This document shows, piece after piece, positions 1 to 8,154 of a DNA stretch of 64,000 nt. The translations under genes and the position numbers were made by a program. This DNA is from Acidobacteriota bacterium. GTDB lineage: Bacteria > Acidobacteriota > Terriglobia > Terriglobales > Acidobacteriaceae. Numbering within the stretch: the first letter of the stretch is position 1; each line of letters opens with the position of its first letter. The stretch covers positions 62,001 through 126,000 of the forward strand of contig JAJXZL010000022.1 of assembly GCA_021780075.1 (NCBI GenBank). The letters run 5' to 3'. The notes beneath the pieces were generated by a model. That model did not search any database. It worked only from the letters and a program-made list of their open reading frames with translations, and was not told the DNA's origin.

Positions 1-1
1 C

Positions 2-1348
2 ACCAAGCACAACTTCCTCGTCAATCGCGTCGAGGACATCGCGCCCGCAATACGTCATGCCTTCCAGATCGCCCGCTCCGGCCGCCCCGGCCCCGTGCTC
101 GTAGACATCACAAAAGACGCGCAGCAGGCCTCGGCCATCTTTGACTTTGCCGCCGCCGAACCGCGCCCTTACCGTCCTCATCCCATGCTCAAAGTCGAGG
201 CGTCCGGCCTCGCGCACGCCGCAGAACTCATCCGCAACGCCAAGCGCCCCGTCATCCTCGCCGGCCACGGCATCATGGAATCCGGCGCGATGGAGCAGGT
301 CCGCACCCTCGCCGAGCGCGCGCAGATTCCTGTCGCCCTCACCCTCCTCGGCCTCGGCGGCTTCCCTGCCTCCCATCCGCTCAACCTCGGCATGATGGGC
401 ATGCACGGCGAAGCCTGGGTCAACCACGCCATTCAGGAAGCCGACCTGCTCATCGCCTGCGGCATGCGCTTCGATGACCGCGTCACCGGCTCCACCTCCA
501 CCTACGCCCTCAAAGCCAAAAAGATTCACATCGAGGTGGACCCCTCCGAAATCAACAAGAACATCAAGGTCGATGTCGCCCTCGTCGGCGACCTCCGCGC
601 CGTTCTTGAAGACCTCTTGCCTCTCGTCCCCGGCCGCGACGGCAGCGCCTGGCTCAAGACCATTGACGCCAGCAAAGGCGCCGTCGCCGTGCGCGACATC
701 AAAAACCTCCCTGACTCCGGCCACCTCTACGCCGCGCACGTCGTGCACGACCTCTGGCGCATCACCGGAGGCAACGCCATTGTCGTCACCGACGTGGGCC
801 AGCATCAGATGTGGGAGGCGCAGTACTTCCACCACGAGAAGCCCCGCACCCTCATCACCTCCGGCGGCCTCGGAACCATGGGCTTCGCGCTGCCCGCGGC
901 CATCGGCGCAAAATTCGCCTGCCCCGATAAGGAAGTCTGGGTCATCGCCGGAGACGGCGGATTCCAGATGACCGCCGCAGAGCTCTCCACCATCGTCCAG
1001 GAGGGCATCAAGATCAACATTGCCATCATCAACAACGGCTACCTCGGCATGGTCCGCCAGTGGCAGGAGTTCTTCTACGAGCGCAACTACGAAGCCACAC
1101 CGCTTGTCAGCCCTGACTTCGTCAAGCTCGCTGACGCGCACGGCATCAGTGGCCGCGCCGTGCACACTCGCGCTGAAGTCGCCGAAGTCGTCGCCGAAGC
1201 TCGCTCCCACAACGGTTCCTTCCTCATCAACTTCATGGTTGAAAAAGAAGACGCCGTCTATCCCATGATTCCCGCCGGCAACGCTCTGCATGAGATGATC
1301 CGCCGCCCCGGCAAAAGCCCCATCGTCGAGACACCGGATGACAAATAG
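2..1348 (+). CDS. ilvB: Acetolactate synthase large subunit, 5' end missing
   Basis: Catalytic ThDP-dependent subunit of acetohydroxyacid synthase, the first common step of valine, leucine and isoleucine synthesis. The reading frame is already open at base 2 (TKHNFLVNRVEDI), so the start and the N-terminal pyrimidine-binding domain lie left of the window; an ATG at 95 is internal. Visible are the central domain (VILAGHGIMESGA) and the C-terminal ThDP domain with GDGGFQM followed by NNGYLGMVRQWQ, the usual diphosphate/Mg motif and mobile loop. The last codons overlap an alternative ilvN start (1338). It forms an operon with ilvN and ilvC. Codons are strongly C-ending (CTC, GCC), unlike genes beyond 6.5 kb. 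Confidence 0.97.
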   Translation, partial: TKHNFLVNRVEDIAPAIRHAFQIARSGRPGPVLVDITKDAQQASAIFDFAAAEPRPYRPHPMLKVEASGLAHAAELIRNAKRPVILAGHGIMESGAMEQVRTLAERAQIPVALTLLGLGGFPASHPLNLGMMGMHGEAWVNHAIQEADLLIACGMRFDDRVTGSTSTYALKAKKIHIEVDPSEINKNIKVDVALVGDLRAVLEDLLPLVPGRDGSAWLKTIDASKGAVAVRDIKNLPDSGHLYAAHVVHDLWRITGGNAIVVTDVGQHQMWEAQYFHHEKPRTLITSGGLGTMGFALPAAIGAKFACPDKEVWVIAGDGGFQMTAAELSTIVQEGIKINIAIINNGYLGMVRQWQEFFYERNYEATPLVSPDFVKLADAHGISGRAVHTRAEVAEVVAEARSHNGSFLINFMVEKEDAVYPMIPAGNALHEMIRRPGKSPIVETPDDK

Positions 1349-1376
1349 CTCACTCAGCAAGGAACAAGAGGCCATC

Positions 1377-1964
1377 ATGACGCATACTTTCGTTGCTTAC
1401 GTTGAAGACATGCCCGGCGTGCTCACGCGCGTAGCGTCGCTGTTCCGCCGCCTCAACATCAACATCCACTCGCTCACCGTCGGCCGCAGTGAGCGCCCCG
1501 GCCTCTCGCGCCTCACGCTCGTCTGCGAGGCCTCCGCCGAGGCCGGACACCGCATCCGCGCCAGCCTCTTCAAGCTTGAAAACGTAGTCGATGTGGACGA
1601 CATCGCACAGGCTCCTTCCGTCACCCGCGAGCTCGCCCTCATCAAGGTCGCCGCTACGCCACAGAATCGCTCCCAGATCTTCGAGCTCGTCGAGGTCTTC
1701 CGCGCCCGCATCGTCGATCTCGCCCCCGAGTCGCTCATGATTGAAATGACCGGCGTGGAAAGCAAAATCGAGGGACTCATTCAGGTGCTCAATGAAGGTG
1801 AAGAGCGCATCCTTGAAATCTGCCGCAGCGGCAAAATGACCATGCGCCGTGGCCATCACACCAGCCGCGTGCTCCGCGCCATGGGCGCCGGCGCTGAAGA
1901 CAAATCCGAAGCCGCCGAGCCCGCGGAAAACCTTGAAGCCGGAGCAGCAGTCGAGCCGGAATGA
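1377..1964 (+). CDS. ilvN: Acetolactate synthase small (regulatory) subunit
   Basis: Regulatory subunit that gives IlvB full activity and valine feedback inhibition. The N-terminal ACT domain is clear (THTFVAYVEDMPGVLTRVAS, then RLNINIHSLTVGRSE), followed by the small-subunit C-terminal domain. I chose ATG 1377 because GGAACAAGAGG lies just upstream and homologues begin near this ACT motif; an in-frame ATG at 1338 overlapping ilvB would add 13 residues. At about 195 residues it is longer than the usual 160-175, because of an acidic, Ala/Glu-rich tail after residue 165 that is probably disordered. ilvC follows after 170 bp. Confidence 0.95.
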   Translation: MTHTFVAYVEDMPGVLTRVASLFRRLNINIHSLTVGRSERPGLSRLTLVCEASAEAGHRIRASLFKLENVVDVDDIAQAPSVTRELALIKVAATPQNRSQIFELVEVFRARIVDLAPESLMIEMTGVESKIEGLIQVLNEGEERILEICRSGKMTMRRGHHTSRVLRAMGAGAEDKSEAAEPAENLEAGAAVEPE

Positions 1965-1977
1965 GAGATCTCCCCGC

Positions 1978-2022
1978 TGTCATCCTGAGCGCAGCGAAGC
2001 GAAGTCGAAGGACCCGCATTTC
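1978..2022. repeat. Dispersed repeat, copy 1 (ilvN-ilvC gap)
   Basis: A TGTCATCCTGAGC...GAAGTCGAAGGACC...GCATTTC unit of about 45 bp in the gap before ilvC. It is a shorter, diverged copy of the element seen four more times between 3243 and 4272. Such short units are common between genes in acidobacterial genomes; no function is evident. Confidence 0.8.
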
Positions 2023-2068
2023 GTCTTTCACTCACCGCTGCCGGATCGAACATTGAATTGCAGATTGA

Positions 2069-3154
<1,086 letters not shown>

Positions 3155-3177
3155 CTCAATCCTCCGCTCCAAACACC

Positions 3178-3213
3178 ACGGCCCTGCGACTCACCCTCGC
3201 AGGGCCGTTTGTT
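3178..3213 (+). terminator. Rho-independent terminator of ilvC
   Basis: An 11-bp perfect stem (ACGGCCCTGCG / CGCAGGGCCGT) with a 9-nt loop, followed by TTTGTT. It lies 24 bp after the ilvC stop and ends the ilv operon. Two near-identical copies occur at 3860 and 4143. Confidence 0.9.
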
Positions 3214-3242
3214 ACACCTCATTCTTGCTCATATCGCCCGCC

Positions 3243-3303
3243 CACCGATGTCATCCTGAGCGACCGTAGCGAAGCGAAGGGAGTCGAAGGACCTGCATTT
3301 CAC
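3243..3303. repeat. Dispersed repeat, copy 2
   Basis: CACCGATGTCATCCTGAGCG...GAAGCGAAGGGAGTCGAAGGACCTGCATTTCAC, about 60 bp. It overlaps the last codon of the GIY-YIG gene on the minus strand, so the repeat supplies that gene's stop. Confidence 0.85.
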
Positions 3304-3620
3304 ACCATCGGCCTAGGCAATTGTGCTTCGCAGTACCATCCTTCACTCAAATCAATCCAAGTCGGATTCGTTCTCGTAATCAACTCTATCTTCTTCGCCC
3401 GTCTCCAACCCTTCAGTTGTTTCTCACGGGCGATTGCGTTACCCACGCCGATAAATCGCTCAAACCAAACCAGCCGGTCACAGTTGTAGGTGGCAGAGAA
3501 TCCCTCGTGAACCTTTCGCTTATGCTCAAATACTCTCTTCTGCAGATTGCCGGTTACGCCGATGTAGAGAGTCAGGCTCCGGCTCGCCACAATGTAGGTA
3601 AAGTAAAAGCCCTCATGCAT
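3300..3620 (-). CDS. GIY-YIG nuclease superfamily protein (YhbQ/UPF0213-like)
   Basis: A 106-residue single-domain protein. Residues 8-25 carry the motif in the form TYIVAS...LYIGVTGNL; RVFEHKRK and the downstream E in IAREKQLKGW match the conserved Arg/Glu region, so the catalytic residues seem intact. Stand-alone GIY-YIG proteins of this size are common; the exact substrate is not known and some are thought to be selfish or DNA-repair nucleases. It sits inside the duplicated post-ilvC segment, and its C-terminal 26 codons are repeated at 3992-4072. There is little Shine-Dalgarno signal upstream of the ATG. Confidence 0.85.
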   Translation of the reverse strand: MHEGFYFTYIVASRSLTLYIGVTGNLQKRVFEHKRKVHEGFSATYNCDRLVWFERFIGVGNAIAREKQLKGWRRAKKIELITRTNPTWIDLSEGWYCEAQLPRPMV

Positions 3621-3720
3621 GGCTGAACTCTAAACGCGCACGCGCAAAAAGCACAAGACCTCAACAGCCAGGTGGTCTCCAAGTCTTGGCTTCGAAATCC
3701 CCAAAGCCAGTCCTTCCTCC

Positions 3721-3782
3721 CACCGATGTCATCCTGAGCGACCAAAGCGTAGCGAAGGGAGTCGAAGGACCTGCATTTCACA
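3721..3782. repeat. Dispersed repeat, copy 3
   Basis: CACCGATGTCATCCTGAGCG with core ACCAAAGCGTAGCGAAGG and the GCATTTCA end. It abuts the second copy of the ilvC tail directly. Confidence 0.85.
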
Positions 3783-3786
3783 ACCG

Positions 3787-3837
3787 CTGCCCTTCCTCGA
3801 CCCCATCACCGTCGAAGAAGTCGCCAAGAAGCGCTGA
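3787..3837 (+). pseudogene. Duplicated 3' end of ilvC (fragment B)
   Basis: Encodes [16 protein letters not shown] and a TGA, nearly identical at DNA level to the ilvC end at 3107-3154 (CTGCCCTTCCTCGACCCCATC...). There is no open reading frame for the rest of ilvC upstream; instead the dispersed repeat abuts it. It is followed, as in the real gene, by the terminator hairpin. This is a remnant of a partial duplication. Confidence 0.85.
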
Positions 3838-3859
3838 CCCAAACCAAGCACCAAACACC

Positions 3860-3896
3860 ACGGCCCTGCGACTCACCCTCGCAGGGCCGTTTTTCT
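3860..3896 (+). terminator. Second copy of the ilvC terminator
   Basis: Same 11-bp stem as at 3178 with the same loop, followed by a better T-run (TTTTTCTT). It stands behind ilvC fragment B. Confidence 0.8.
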
Positions 3897-3935
3897 TACC
3901 AACGTTTATTCCCTTTTGTCTGACCGACTCCTACC

Positions 3936-3996
3936 ATCGATGTCATCCTGAGCGACCAAAGCGTAGCGAAGGGAGCCGAAGGACCTGCATTTCACA
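3936..3996. repeat. Dispersed repeat, copy 4
   Basis: CATCGATGTCATCCTGAGCG...AGCGAAGGGAGCCGAAGGACC...CATTTCACA. It again runs into the stop of a GIY-YIG tail on the minus strand, exactly as copy 2 does. Confidence 0.85.
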
Positions 3997-4072
3997 CCGT
4001 CTGCTCCGCCAATTGCGCCATGCCGTACCATCCTTCACTCAAATCAATCCAAGTCGGATTCGTCTTGGTAAT
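3992..4072 (-). pseudogene. C-terminal fragment of the GIY-YIG gene
   Basis: On the minus strand this reads ITKTNPTWIDLSEGWYG...AQLAEQTV and a stop, matching ITRTNPTWIDLSEGWY...AQLPRPMV of the intact gene at 3300-3620. The catalytic N-terminal part is absent; upstream lies a palindromic element. It is a relic of the same duplication that copied the ilvC tail. Confidence 0.8.
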
Positions 4073-4085
4073 CAACGCCGGGCAC

Positions 4086-4119
4086 CCCATCCATGCCGCG
4101 CTTTTGCGGCATGGGTGGG
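4086..4119. repeat. Palindromic intergenic element
   Basis: A 14-bp inverted repeat (CCCATCCATGCCGC / GCGGCATGGGTGGG, one G-T position) around a 6-nt loop. A diverged copy sits at 5067-5099, so it is a family of REP-like palindromes rather than a local terminator; there is no T-run. Confidence 0.7.
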
Positions 4120-4142
4120 ATCCCACCTCCGCTCCAAACACC

Positions 4143-4178
4143 ACGGCCCTGCGAGCCACCCTCGCAGGGCCGTTTGTT
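4143..4178 (+). terminator. Third copy of the ilvC terminator
   Basis: The same 11-bp stem with one change in the loop (GCGAGCCACCCTCGC), followed by TTTGTTACACC as behind the real ilvC. Here no coding fragment precedes it. Confidence 0.75.
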
Positions 4179-4210
4179 ACACCTTATTCTTGCTCATATC
4201 GTCCCCCCCC

Positions 4211-4272
4211 CACCGATGTCATCCTGAGCGACCAAAGCGTAGCGAAGGGAGTCGAAGGACCTGCATTTCACA
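4211..4272. repeat. Dispersed repeat, copy 5
   Basis: Nearly identical to copy 3 (core ACCAAAGCGTAGCGAAGG), preceded by a run of C. It is followed by the third ilvC-tail fragment. Confidence 0.85.
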
Positions 4273-4308
4273 ACCGCTGCACAGACTCGACCAATGCGCC
4301 CATAGGCG

Positions 4309-4359
4309 CTGCCCTTCTTCGACCCCGACACCGTCGAAGAAGTCGCCAAAACTCGCTAA
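4309..4359 (+). pseudogene. Duplicated 3' end of ilvC (fragment C)
   Basis: Reads LPFFDPDTVEEVAKTR and TAA, a more diverged copy of the ilvC end than fragment B. No other ilvC sequence is next to it and no terminator copy follows it before the HNH gene. Confidence 0.75.
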
Positions 4360-4410
4360 ACAAGAATCGGGAGCCACTTTTCAAATTGCGAAATTGGCTC
4401 CCGATTCCGC

Positions 4411-4674
4411 CTACCAGAGCCTATCGCTCTTCTTCAGGTTGTTGCGCCAGTGAAGGGGCTGCCAATTGTTGAACAAATGCTTCCCGCCACGGGATTCGGG
4501 AATGATATGGTCAACGTGCCAGCCATACGAAGTAGTCTGGCCGTATTCATCCCACTTGATCCAGCTTCCGTAGGGGTCCTGGCGGAACACGTTTGCGTCA
4601 TAGCCTTGAACGACCTGCGCCTTAAACCAGATCGCACTCAGCGTCACATGGTCATACTGCGTGCTTGTTGCCAT
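4411..4674 (-). CDS. Small HNH endonuclease-like protein
   Basis: 87 residues. The C-terminal half has an HNH signature: WHVDHIIPESRGGKH, then WQPLHWRNNLKKSD, giving the His-Asp-His core and the Asn of the beta-beta-alpha-metal fold. The start at 4674 is set by AAGGAG six bases before the ATG; a longer frame to 4749 lacks a ribosome site. The N-terminal half (about 45 residues) has no motif I recognise. It stands alone, next to the ilvC repeat segment that also has a GIY-YIG gene. It could be a defence or selfish nuclease, or a degraded part of a larger one. Confidence 0.8.
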   Translation of the reverse strand: MATSTQYDHVTLSAIWFKAQVVQGYDANVFRQDPYGSWIKWDEYGQTTSYGWHVDHIIPESRGGKHLFNNWQPLHWRNNLKKSDRLW

Positions 4675-4799
4675 TTGTTCTCCTTCGCGTTGTCTGCCGT
4701 GAATCTCCACAGCAGATTTCTCTTGACGGCGAAGGGCTGGCCCAACCAAACTACACTTCGATTTACTAGTCAGCTTGCGCCCTTCGCTTAGGGTGCGGA

Positions 4800-4844
4800 G
4801 CAGGTGATACCGGAAACTTTCCTAGGGTTGTCGGTATCACCTGC
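4800..4844. other. 13-bp perfect inverted repeat of unknown role
   Basis: GCAGGTGATACCG and CGGTATCACCTGC are exact complements separated by 19 bases (GAAACTTTCCTAGGGTTGT). It is followed 10 bases later by a terminator on the + strand, so the pair could be the 3' part of a small RNA; it could equally be an operator or a mobile-element relic. Confidence 0.6.
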
Positions 4845-4854
4845 AGGTCAACGT

Positions 4855-4875
4855 CGCCGCTTGGCGGCGTTTTTT
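4855..4875 (+). terminator. Rho-independent terminator without an obvious gene
   Basis: Stem CGCCGC / GCGGCG with a 3-nt loop and six T. No + strand gene precedes it, which is why a small RNA ending here is considered. The rest of 4675-5162 holds only the HNH promoter region and a palindromic element; I see no gene in it. Confidence 0.7.
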
Positions 4876-5066
4876 CGTGCCCAAGAGCACGACCGCAGAT
4901 GAAAAAATAGCCCTGCCCATGGTGCAAGTCAACAGCAAACCACAATATCTTGTATTTTGTTTTCATTTGGGCTGCAAATTGCTTAGGAATCGGCCGATTT
5001 CTGTGGAAAAGTAGGTACTGACTCCGCACAATCTTACATTTAGGAAATAAAGAAACAGCCGCGTTC

Positions 5067-5099
5067 CCATCCACGCCGCGCCTTTGCGGCATAGATTGG
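5067..5099. repeat. Palindromic intergenic element, second copy
   Basis: CCCATCCACGCCGCG...TTTGCGGCATAGATTGG, a diverged relative of the palindrome at 4086-4119; the outer stem has decayed. Confidence 0.6.
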
Positions 5100-5162
5100 T
5101 TCGAAGGATTTCGCAGTTGAAGGGTCAGCGGAGCCAAGACCCTGCTTCTCCCACCCCGCCGT

Positions 5163-5191
5163 TTGCCCCCTCCACCCTCGCCCGTTACAAT
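5163..5191 (+). promoter_or_regulatory. Putative leaderless promoter of the MBL-fold gene
   Basis: TTGCCC (5163-5168), 17-bp spacer, TACAAT (5186-5191), then seven bases to GTG 5199. The expected transcription start falls on or next to the start codon and there is no ribosome site. Confidence 0.5.
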
Positions 5192-5198
5192 TCCCCCC

Positions 5199-6191
5199 GT
5201 GACGAAACCATCCCCGGTCTCACGCCGCAATTTCCTCTCCGCCGCCCTCGCAGGCTCTGCCGCCACCCTCGCCGGTGCCCAGATGCCCCAATCCTCGCCT
5301 GATGAATGGGCACCCGAGCGCACCCAGGCCGCGCTCCACAGCGCCACTGGAACCAGCCTCGTCCTGCTCGGCACCGGTGCCGGCCCCGTTGAAGGCCGCC
5401 CGCGCCGCATGACCTCGCACGTCCTCGTCAGCAACGGCGCGGCCTACATCGTCGATTGCGGCCTCGGCGTCACCAACCAGCTCGCCCGCACTGGAATCCC
5501 CTTCTCCGCTGTTCGCTCCATCTTCATCACCCACCATCATCCTGACCACAACGTCGAGTACGGCCCGTTCCTGCTTCTCCGCTGGGTCGGCCACAACACG
5601 CAGGCCCCTTCCGCATACGGGCCGCCACCGCTCATCCAGATGACCCGCGACTATCTCCGCTCCGTCGACGTCACCATCCGCTTCTGGTCAGAGGACTTCC
5701 AGTACCCGCCGCTCAAAGTCGACGACGTTCACGAAATCACCGGCTCCGGCCACGTCATGAAGGACAAAAACGTCCGCGTCACCTCGGTCCTTGTGCAGCA
5801 TCCGCCCGTGCGTCCCGCCCTCGGCTATCGCTTCGACTTCGCCGATCGCTCCATCGCCTTCTCAGGCGACACCGTCCCGCTCGAAGCCGTGGCCCGCATG
5901 GCTCAAGGAGCAGACGTACTCGTTCACGAGGCCATCGACATGGCCGTCATGGACCGCATGGAACGACTCAATCATGACCCAGTCCAATACAAGATCGCCA
6001 TGCATCACATGCGCGCCGATCATTCGCCAATTGAAGACGTGGGCCGCATCGCACAACAGGCCGGCGTCAAGACGCTCGTCCTCTCCCACCTCGCGCCCAG
6101 CATCGGCATTCCAGACGAGACCTGGCGCGCCGCCGCTGCCAGGCACTTCAAGGGCAACATCATCGTCGGCCACGACCTCATGGTCATCTAG
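5199..6191 (+). CDS. Tat-exported metallo-beta-lactamase-fold hydrolase
   Basis: About 330 residues. The N-terminus has a twin-arginine signal (SRRNFLSAALAG, residues 8-19) followed by a hydrophobic stretch and AGA. The mature part has the RNase Z/arylsulfatase-like MBL fold: THHHPDH at 111-117 supplies the H-x-H-x-D-H zinc ligands, and FSGDTVP and a late LSHL carry the further Asp and His. The substrate cannot be told from sequence; an exported hydrolase of a phosphodiester or sulfate ester is most likely. GTG 5199 is chosen because the Tat signal follows at the normal distance and a -10 box sits directly upstream; a TTG at 5163 would add 12 residues. Codon use is C-ending like the ilv genes. 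Confidence 0.85.
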   Translation: MTKPSPVSRRNFLSAALAGSAATLAGAQMPQSSPDEWAPERTQAALHSATGTSLVLLGTGAGPVEGRPRRMTSHVLVSNGAAYIVDCGLGVTNQLARTGIPFSAVRSIFITHHHPDHNVEYGPFLLLRWVGHNTQAPSAYGPPPLIQMTRDYLRSVDVTIRFWSEDFQYPPLKVDDVHEITGSGHVMKDKNVRVTSVLVQHPPVRPALGYRFDFADRSIAFSGDTVPLEAVARMAQGADVLVHEAIDMAVMDRMERLNHDPVQYKIAMHHMRADHSPIEDVGRIAQQAGVKTLVLSHLAPSIGIPDETWRAAAARHFKGNIIVGHDLMVI

Positions 6192-6568
6192 CCAGGCGGG
6201 CAGGCTGGCCCAGCCTTTCAGGGTTGCCCATCCTTGTCGGACGCGCCAGCGAACGACAGGGTGGGAAGCCCACGATCCTCACCCGGCCACCCCCAAAAAT
6301 CCCCTCGCCCAATTTGCAGAGAATTACCGGCCACTATGCCACCATGGAAATGGAGCACTCGTGCGCACAGCGAACGGGTGGTCCAAAAGGCCAGATGAGG
6401 GTACCCCCCCACCCCCCCCCTATGTATTTTTGTTGTCCACAGAATGTTTGCAGATGATTTCGAAGGCCAGGCCAACAGCAATGTAAGTTTCGGCAGAGAG
6501 TCGGTCACTCCATGATGACCAGTGAAAAGCTACATCGGTGAGGCAAGCCAAACTGTTACCCTAGTTGT
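6192..6568. other. Non-coding gap between MBL gene and purQ
   Basis: 377 bp without a credible gene. It holds a GGGTTGCCCATCCTTGTC...GGTGGGAAGCCCACGATC stretch that looks like a further intergenic repeat, and runs of C near 6405-6420. Strand composition changes across this gap: the + strand is C-rich on its left and G-richer on its right. Confidence 0.6.
6557..6562 (+). promoter_or_regulatory. -10-like hexamer before purQ
   Basis: TACCCT followed by six bases and the ATG. There is no ribosome site, so this fits the leaderless pattern seen elsewhere in the window; no clear -35 box. Confidence 0.35.
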
Positions 6569-7264
6569 ATGAAATTCGGGGTTCTGGTCTTTCCTGGGTC
6601 CAATTGCGACCACGATACCTATAACGTGATCGCTGAAATCGGTCACGAGCCTGTCACCTTCCTCTGGCACGATTCGGAGGACCTGGCAGGAGTGGACGCT
6701 GTTCTTGTGCCGGGCGGTTTTGCCTATGGCGACTATCTTCGCACCGGGGCCATTGCGCACTTTTCGCCGGTGATGCAAGCCGTGAAGCGGTTTGCCGAGG
6801 GCGGCGGACTAGTTCTGGGCATTTGCAACGGATTCCAGATATTGACTGAATCGGGCTTGCTACCCGGAGCGCTGATGCGCAACGCGGGGCTCAAGTACAT
6901 CTGCAAACAAGTGCATTTGCGCGTTGAAACGACGAACAGCCCGTTTACCAATCAGCTCTCGAAGGGCGAAGTGTTGGAGATTCCCATCGGGCACATGGAA
7001 GGCAATTATTTTTGCACGCCTGAGGAACTGCGGCAGCTTGAGGCCGAGGATCGCATTGCCTTCCGCTATTCAACAACCACAGGGGAGATCACAACGGAGG
7101 CGAATCCCAACGGATCGCTGAGCAACATTGCCGGAATTCTGAATGAGAAGCGAAACGTGCTGGGCATGATGCCGCATCCGGACCGGTCGAGCGAAAAGCT
7201 GCTGGGCTCGGCGGATGGATGGAAGATTTTTGCCTCGATGATTGCTGCTTTGACGGCACACTAA
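6569..7264 (+). CDS. purQ: Phosphoribosylformylglycinamidine synthase, glutaminase subunit
   Basis: Glutamine amidotransferase subunit of the PurL/PurQ/PurS enzyme of purine synthesis; it releases ammonia from glutamine for FGAR amidation. 231 residues, a normal length. N-terminal [16 protein letters not shown] is typical. The nucleophile is Cys86 in GICNGFQ, with His and Glu of the triad in [12 protein letters not shown]. No purL or purS is in the window, so it is separated from its partners. It is followed after 34 bp by the CpsB-like gene. Start without ribosome site; see the -10 hexamer. Confidence 0.96.
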   Translation: MKFGVLVFPGSNCDHDTYNVIAEIGHEPVTFLWHDSEDLAGVDAVLVPGGFAYGDYLRTGAIAHFSPVMQAVKRFAEGGGLVLGICNGFQILTESGLLPGALMRNAGLKYICKQVHLRVETTNSPFTNQLSKGEVLEIPIGHMEGNYFCTPEELRQLEAEDRIAFRYSTTTGEITTEANPNGSLSNIAGILNEKRNVLGMMPHPDRSSEKLLGSADGWKIFASMIAALTAH

Positions 7265-7298
7265 GGCTTCCCCTGGACGAGCGGGAAATTGGAACCGC

Positions 7299-8135
7299 AT
7301 GATCGATATACACTCACACCTCGTCTACGGGGTAGACGATGGCTCCCCCGATCTGGAGACTTCGCTGCTGATGGCGCGCGAGGCGGCTGGCGAGGGCATT
7401 ACCCATATCGTTTGTTCCCCCCACGCGAACGATGATTTCCCTTATGAGCCCCATGTGATTGAGGAACGCATCGCGAAGTTGCGTGAGCAACTCGGAGATG
7501 ATGTGGCGTTGAGCCAGGGTTGCGACTTTCACATGAGCGCGACCAACATCGCAGATGCGCTGGCCAACCCACTGCGCTATTCGATCAATGGCAAAGGCTA
7601 TTTGCTGGTCGAGTTTTCAGACCTGGCGATTCCACCACAGTTGTCCGACGCCATGCACAACCTGCGGGTGGCCGGTTATACCTTGATCATTACCCATCCG
7701 GAACGTAACCCGATTCTGCAACGCAAGCCGGAGATGCTGGCGGAGTGGATGCGGCAGGGCTGCCTTGTGCAGGTCACTTCCTCATCTCTGTATGGGCGCT
7801 TTGGGACGGTCGCCGAAGCATTTGCCAATGCACTGCTGGAGCGCAACTGGATTCACTTTCTGGCCAGCGATGGGCATCACCCGGTATGGCGGCCGATTCG
7901 CCTGAAACACGGCTATGACTATGTAGCCAACCAGTTCGGAACGGAGACGGCGCAGCGGCTGTATGTGAGCAATCCGCGCGCAGCGGTAGAAGGAGCGGCA
8001 TGGCCGGCTCAGCCCGAGGCCGTTGGGCTGCTGGACGATGTGCCGCTGACCTACAGCACCAAGGGCAAGAAGCGCAATTCAAAAGACAAGGCCGCTGAAT
8101 CTCGCGGCTTCTGGAGCCGCCTCTGGTCCCGCTGA
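7299..8135 (+). CDS. CpsB/CapC (YwqE)-type PHP tyrosine-protein phosphatase
   Basis: 278 residues. Members of this family are Mn-dependent phosphatases that dephosphorylate the tyrosine kinase controlling capsule or exopolysaccharide export. The metal-binding motif [13 protein letters not shown] is at the very start; further ligands are in [10 protein letters not shown]-like [15 protein letters not shown] and LASDGHH. After residue 245 there is a basic, low-complexity tail ([10 protein letters not shown]) ending in WSRLWSR. No kinase or polysaccharide genes are adjacent. It could hydrolyse other phosphate esters as PHP proteins vary. Confidence 0.87.
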   Translation: MIDIHSHLVYGVDDGSPDLETSLLMAREAAGEGITHIVCSPHANDDFPYEPHVIEERIAKLREQLGDDVALSQGCDFHMSATNIADALANPLRYSINGKGYLLVEFSDLAIPPQLSDAMHNLRVAGYTLIITHPERNPILQRKPEMLAEWMRQGCLVQVTSSSLYGRFGTVAEAFANALLERNWIHFLASDGHHPVWRPIRLKHGYDYVANQFGTETAQRLYVSNPRAAVEGAAWPAQPEAVGLLDDVPLTYSTKGKKRNSKDKAAESRGFWSRLWSR

Positions 8136-8154
8136 ACAGATTTTGACAGGCAAG

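Noticed and set aside
4086-4272. CRISPR-like array from the repeated units
   Set aside because: Units are long, unevenly spaced (about 210-480 bp) and interleaved with gene fragments; no cas genes.
3686-4472. Plus-strand frames through the ilvC repeat segment
   Set aside because: They are built from repeats, terminators and pseudogene tails, with repeating SKRSEGSRRTC-type peptides; not real genes.
4766-5434. 222-codon minus-strand frame before the MBL-fold gene
   Set aside because: It runs through a terminator, an inverted repeat and the MBL signal peptide; no domain or ribosome site.
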